Origin: Variovorax ginsengisoli
GTDB taxonomy: Bacteria > Pseudomonadota > Gammaproteobacteria > Burkholderiales > Burkholderiaceae_C
Length of the DNA: 64,000 nt
NCBI RefSeq assembly: GCF_030811835.1
Contig: NZ_JAUSRO010000020.1
Location: 38,574 to 102,573, forward strand
Direction of reading: 5' to 3'
In this document: positions 61,223 through 64,000 of the stretch, one piece after another
Layout: every line of letters begins with the position of its first letter
Position numbering within the stretch: the stretch's first letter is position 1
The notes under the pieces: generated by a model
What the model was told of the DNA's origin: nothing
Database searches by the model: none
Seen by the model: only the letters and a program-made list of their open reading frames with translations
Translations under genes and position numbers: made by a program

Positions 61223-62203
61223 TCATTCAGGAAGGTCGGAAGGTTCGTCATCGCCGTAGAGCGTCTGCAGCAGCGCGCCGTGCGCAGACGGCTCGTGACG
61301 CACGAAATGGGGCAACGCGGTGGCCGCGTCCAGCAAGGCGTCGATCAGCGCCCGCACGGGGGGCGCGACCGGCCTGCCCTGCGGCGTGATCACGCCGAAT
61401 ACGAACGGTATGTCGGTGTCCAGCGGCCGCACGGCGAGGCCTTGGAGCGGCGCGCCGTAGGCCGTCAACGGCTCCAGCACGGCCACACCCAGGCCGGCGC
61501 GCGCCAGCGCCTGGGCGTTGACCGAGGAATTCGTTTCGATCAGCGCGTCGCTGCGCGTTGGCAGGTGCCCAGCGCGCGCCAGCGTGGCGTCGAGCCGGCG
61601 CCGCAGCCGGAAGGGGTTGCTCATGGTGACGATGCGGCGTTGGGCAAGCAAGGCCAAGGGCACGACGTCGTGCGCGGCGAGCGGATCGTCTTCCGGCAGC
61701 ACCGCCAGGCAGGGCATCTGGCCGATCCAGTGCACGTCGAGCCCGCGGTGCTCCAGCGGCAGGCTGCTCGCACCGAGCTGCACGGCGCCATTGAGCACGG
61801 CATGCACCACCTGCTCGGGCGATGCACTGCGCAGCTGAATCGGTACGGCACCGCTGTGCGCCTCCACCCGCCGCAGCGCCTGCGGGAGCAAGCCGAGCGC
61901 CAACGCCGAGGTGGCGGCCAGCAGGAGCGGTTGTGCTTCGCCCCGCGCGATTTCCGCGGCGCGCAGGTGAATCTGCTGCAGGCTGCCCAGCGCGCGTTCG
62001 ACGTCTTCATAAAGCAGAAAAGCCTGCTCCGTCGGTGTCACACGCGGCCCGTGGCGCGTGAACAGCGGATAGCCGATTTCGGCCTCCAGCTCTTGCACGA
62101 GCCGCGTCACCGCTGGCTGCGAGCGCGCCAGCAAGCGGGCCGCACCGGTCATGGTGCCCGTGGACATCACTGCGGCGAAGGCTTCAAGCTGGCGCAGTTC
62201 CAT
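61223..62203 (-). CDS. LysR-type regulator heading the peptide-transporter/flavoprotein operon
   Basis: 326 residues. The helix-turn-helix is MELRQLEAFAAVMSTGTMTGAARLLARSQPAVTRLVQELEAEIG (residues 1-45), then the effector domain. Unlike most LysR regulators it is not divergent from its likely targets but is the first gene of the same-strand operon, 10 bases before the flavoprotein. The effector may be the substrate of the transporter. Confidence 0.9.
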   Translation of the reverse strand: MELRQLEAFAAVMSTGTMTGAARLLARSQPAVTRLVQELEAEIGYPLFTRHGPRVTPTEQAFLLYEDVERALGSLQQIHLRAAEIARGEAQPLLLAATSALALGLLPQALRRVEAHSGAVPIQLRSASPEQVVHAVLNGAVQLGASSLPLEHRGLDVHWIGQMPCLAVLPEDDPLAAHDVVPLALLAQRRIVTMSNPFRLRRRLDATLARAGHLPTRSDALIETNSSVNAQALARAGLGVAVLEPLTAYGAPLQGLAVRPLDTDIPFVFGVITPQGRPVAPPVRALIDALLDAATALPHFVRHEPSAHGALLQTLYGDDEPSDLPE

Positions 62204-62445
62204 GGCATCCAGTATTCATATTCCGCATCATCATGCATTTAACATGCCAGTGACAAATACTTCTTCCGCATAAGCTCAGGTGGAATCTGTCGTAGCGCCG
62301 CCACAGTGAAACCCACTCGGCAAACGCAACAAAATATTGCAAGACGTCAAATCAAGTCACAAAATGTGGAAAATCTCACAGATTCAGCCGTAACAAAAAG
62401 CTCCAGCGCGCCGATAAGAAGAAAACAAGCCTTCGGATCCCACTC
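62204..62445. promoter_or_regulatory. AT-richer divergent promoter region
   Basis: Separates the LysR operon from a small plus-strand gene. TTCCGCAT occurs twice (62221-62228 and 62264-62271, same orientation), and GCAT-CATC-ATGC at 62225-62236 is symmetric; both could be regulator sites for the LysR operon. On the plus strand TTGCAA (62337-62342), a 17-base spacer and CAAAAT (62360-62365) make a weak promoter for the gene at 62446. Confidence 0.5.
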
Positions 62446-62838
62446 ATGACCACCAGCACCATGCACTCCAGCAGCGACGACGCTGGCTCGACTTGGCCCG
62501 ACTGGCGCAAGCGCCTGAACGTGCTGGCGATCTGGGGCCTGGGCGTGTGGATGGGCTCCCATGCGTCATGGAGCGCATTGAGCGAAGAAAAGTCCATTGC
62601 CGACGCCCGTGAAGCCTGCGCGTCATCGGTAGCCGAACGCATGCCCGACCATGTGCGGCTCGAAAGCCTGAGCACCTGGGCTGCAGTCGAGCGCTCACCC
62701 GGCGTGTGGGTCGTCGAAGCCCACTATTCCGACGGTGGTCGCTACGACTCCATATGGTGCCAAATCCGCGCCGTCGGCTCTGAATACCGTCTCGCCCGTA
62801 TCGACCGTCGCTACGAAGACAGCCGCCGCCGGCTGTGA
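62446..62838 (+). CDS. Small single-pass membrane or exported protein, unknown
   Basis: 130 residues, not recognised. A hydrophobic stretch at about residues 24-38 (RLNVLAIWGLGVWMGSHASW) would act as anchor or uncleaved signal. The rest is charged, with GVWVVEAHYSDGGRYDSIWCQIRAVGSEYRLARIDRRYE suggesting a small beta-rich domain and one free cysteine. Codon usage is like that of neighbouring genes. No neighbour gives a functional clue. Confidence 0.65.
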   Translation: MTTSTMHSSSDDAGSTWPDWRKRLNVLAIWGLGVWMGSHASWSALSEEKSIADAREACASSVAERMPDHVRLESLSTWAAVERSPGVWVVEAHYSDGGRYDSIWCQIRAVGSEYRLARIDRRYEDSRRRL

Positions 62839-62908
62839 GCGGCTTTTTAGCGTCTGCCCCATAGACCGGCCGTATCGCCGGGCGCCCCACATCGTCAATT
62901 GACATTGA

Positions 62909-62937
62909 TTGACATTTACTGACCGTGAGCAAAGAAT
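62909..62937 (+). promoter_or_regulatory. Promoter before the 90-residue gene
   Basis: A perfect -35 TTGACA (62909-62914), a 17-base spacer and AAGAAT (62932-62937) predict a start near 62944. A second TTGACA lies ten bases earlier (62899-62904), within GTCAATTGAC, itself a palindrome. Confidence 0.6.
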
Positions 62938-62954
62938 AGGCACACCTCAAAAAC

Positions 62955-62973
62955 TAGTACTTTAGAAGTACTA
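62955..62973. promoter_or_regulatory. Perfect 19-bp palindrome just downstream of the promoter
   Basis: TAGTACTT (62955-62962), a 3-base centre TAG and AAGTACTA (62966-62973) form an exact inverted repeat. It lies at about +12 to +30 of the predicted transcript and ends 13 bases before the start codon. A repressor operator is likeliest; an RNA hairpin near the ribosome site is the alternative. Confidence 0.65.
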
Positions 62974-62986
62974 TTCGGCATGCCCC

Positions 62987-63259
62987 ATGGACAAAGGCTT
63001 CGACTCGAACAACAGCGCGCCCCCTGCGGGTAAGCGATACCGCATCGTCAAGGTCGTCGTCGTTGACCAAGGCAAAGGATTTCGCTGGGAGCTGATAGAA
63101 GGGGTGGAAGGGGCGTCACCCACCCTGGTCAAACGCGCCTCGCGCAGCACGTTCGCCTCGTGGATGGACGCCTGGGAAGCAGGCAATGCGGCACACATGC
63201 GCCTGCGTGCGGCGGAAGTCGTCGAGGCTCCGACGCCGGCCGACGTGAAAAAGACGTGA
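62987..63259 (+). CDS. Small protein of 90 residues, unknown
   Basis: Not recognised. It is soluble and charged: KRYRIVKVVVVDQGKGFRWELIEGVEG suggests two beta strands, then a helical part (ASRSTFASWMDAWEAGNAAHMRLRAAEVVEA). No signal peptide. Its promoter and the 19-bp palindrome at 62955 suggest specific regulation. It ends four bases from the end of the convergent gene at 63263. Confidence 0.65.
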   Translation: MDKGFDSNNSAPPAGKRYRIVKVVVVDQGKGFRWELIEGVEGASPTLVKRASRSTFASWMDAWEAGNAAHMRLRAAEVVEAPTPADVKKT

Positions 63260-63262
63260 GGT

Positions 63263-63532
63263 TCAGTCCCGGCCCACCGGCCTGGTCGCATGGGGTACGC
63301 CCGACTCAGTGACCAGAAGCACCAGATCATCCAGATTGCCCTCTTCAGGCAGGCTTCGAACAGCGGCGATGGCTGTTTTCTGTGTGCAACCGCACTGCCA
63401 TTGCAGCCAGCGCACCAGCAGACGGCTTGCAAAACCATGCATCCGCGGATCGTTGCGCCATCGGTTGAACCTTTCTTGTCCGATCGACGCATTCATGGCT
63501 GTTTCATCTTCAACGACGGTTTGGATACGCAT
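63263..63532 (-). CDS. Small protein of 89 residues, unknown
   Basis: Not recognised. ATG 63532 fits a promoter with -10 at 63562-63557 and an AGGG ribosome site; an internal ATG (63496) is the alternative, and the longer frame back to 63745 lies inside galU antisense and is rejected. The core GFASRLLVRWLQWQCGCTQKTAIAAVRSLPEE looks helical and has two close cysteines (CGC). Divergent from galU. Confidence 0.6.
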   Translation of the reverse strand: MRIQTVVEDETAMNASIGQERFNRWRNDPRMHGFASRLLVRWLQWQCGCTQKTAIAAVRSLPEEGNLDDLVLLVTESGVPHATRPVGRD

Positions 63533-63553
63533 AACGCCCTGCATGCAACATTG

Positions 63554-63584
63554 TGTATCATAAAGATACAAAAAGCAACGACAA
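63554..63584 (-). promoter_or_regulatory. Promoter overlapped by a palindrome, between the small gene and galU
   Basis: On the minus strand TTGTCG (63584-63579), a 16-base spacer and TATGAT (63562-63557) make a good promoter for the gene at 63532. TGTATC-ATAAA-GATACA (63554-63570) is an exact 6-5-6 inverted repeat covering that -10 box, so a repressor bound there would block it; galU on the other strand may share the site. Confidence 0.6.
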
Positions 63585-63620
63585 CGGACATGAATTGCGC
63601 CGCGGCAAGAATGGGTGCTC

Positions 63621-64000
63621 ATGAGAAATTCAGCCAGCTCCATTCGCAAAGCCGTCTTCCCCGTCGCAGGCTTCGGCACCCGCTTCCTGCCCGCCACCAA
63701 GGCCCAGCCCAAGGAAATGCTGCCGGTGGTCGACAAGCCGCTCATCCAGTACGCCGTCGAAGAGGCCTACGCCGCGGGCATCCGCGACATGATCTTCGTG
63801 ACCGGCCGCAACAAGCGCGCCATCGAAGACCATTACGACACGGCCTTCGAGCTCGAAAGCCAGCTCGAAGCCAGCGGCAAGACCGCCCTCTTGAACATCG
63901 CCCGTTCGGTCATGCCCGACGACATGACCGTGTCCTATGTGCGCCAGCCGCGCATGCTGGGCCTGGGCCATGCCGTGCTGTGCGCCGAGCACCTGGTGGG
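63621..64000 (+). CDS. galU: UTP-glucose-1-phosphate uridylyltransferase, N-terminal part (cut by the window edge)
   Basis: Makes UDP-glucose for lipopolysaccharide, exopolysaccharide and osmoprotection. The first 126 residues are visible: IRKAVFPVAGFGTRFLPATKAQPKEMLPVVDKPLIQYAVEEA is the nucleotidyltransferase signature with the G-x-G-T-R-x-L-P-x-T-K motif; FVTGRNKRAIEDHYD and VRQPRMLGLGHAVLCA follow. The start is the ATG at 63621 (MRNSASSIRKAV). The remainder lies right of the window. Confidence 0.96.
   Translation, partial: MRNSASSIRKAVFPVAGFGTRFLPATKAQPKEMLPVVDKPLIQYAVEEAYAAGIRDMIFVTGRNKRAIEDHYDTAFELESQLEASGKTALLNIARSVMPDDMTVSYVRQPRMLGLGHAVLCAEHLV

Noticed and set aside
59710..61389. 559-codon plus-strand open frame
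   Set aside because: Antisense to the flavoprotein; no recognisable domain and no ribosome site, and the minus-strand gene has both Rossmann motifs.
63533..63745. N-terminal extension of the 89-residue minus-strand protein
   Set aside because: It overlaps the galU start region antisense and would place the promoter and palindrome inside the gene.

Overview
The window is GC-rich, densely packed bacterial chromosome. Gene content and protein sequence suggest a Comamonadaceae betaproteobacterium, most likely Variovorax-like. Supporting points are the ribD-ribE-ribBX-ribH-nusB series running into ybgC-tolQRA, a fimT-pilVWXY1-pilE minor pilin set, several LysR regulators, a dispersed intergenic hairpin element of the type common in this family, and frequent 1 to 4 base gene overlaps. 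The species call is inference; I ran no database search.

Left edge (1-570): the 5' end of a tyrosine integrase, four phased TACCAC repeats, a terminator and tRNA-Ser(GCU). This looks like the integrase-proximal end of an element inserted at the tRNA and extending left of the window. Then follow housekeeping genes on the minus strand (lysC, tilS, accA, an AlkA-like glycosylase, cysS) and a plus-strand run (TPR protein, ppiA, ppiB, lpxH, mtfA). A minus-strand block holds a GNAT enzyme, a large DUF349 protein with an Arg/Gly/Asp-rich segment, and an AsmA-like DUF748 protein.

Middle (17-38 kb): a soluble lytic transglycosylase with a clear promoter and upstream palindrome; glyA behind a ZTP (pfl) riboswitch; nrdR; the six-gene minor pilin cluster; the riboflavin genes, whose RibB carries a degenerate GTP cyclohydrolase II domain; nusB; an aminotransferase; and ybgC-tolQRA without tolB or pal. 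dnaE lies convergent to tolA. A rhodanese tRNA hydroxylase (trhO) is divergent from dnaE.

Right half (38-64 kb), more accessory: a pirin-WrbA-DoxX-pirin redox operon divergent from a LysR gene across a 23-bp palindrome; a 7TM diguanylate cyclase; a renalase-like flavoprotein; gluQ and trmB; a beta-alanine-type aminotransferase divergent from a LysR gene; and an HD-domain protein, class II aldolase and orphan binding protein cluster. A single eight-gene minus-strand operon follows: LysR, flavin monooxygenase-like protein, DppB, DppC, fused DppDF ATPase, family 5 binding protein, BAAT-like thioesterase/hydrolase, and a fused CMD/alkylhydroperoxidase protein. It is the best candidate for a poorly described system and looks like import plus oxidative breakdown of an unknown peptide-like or acylated substrate. 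Between it and galU (cut by the right edge) is a small AT-richer islet of three unrecognised small genes with two strong palindromes at their promoters.
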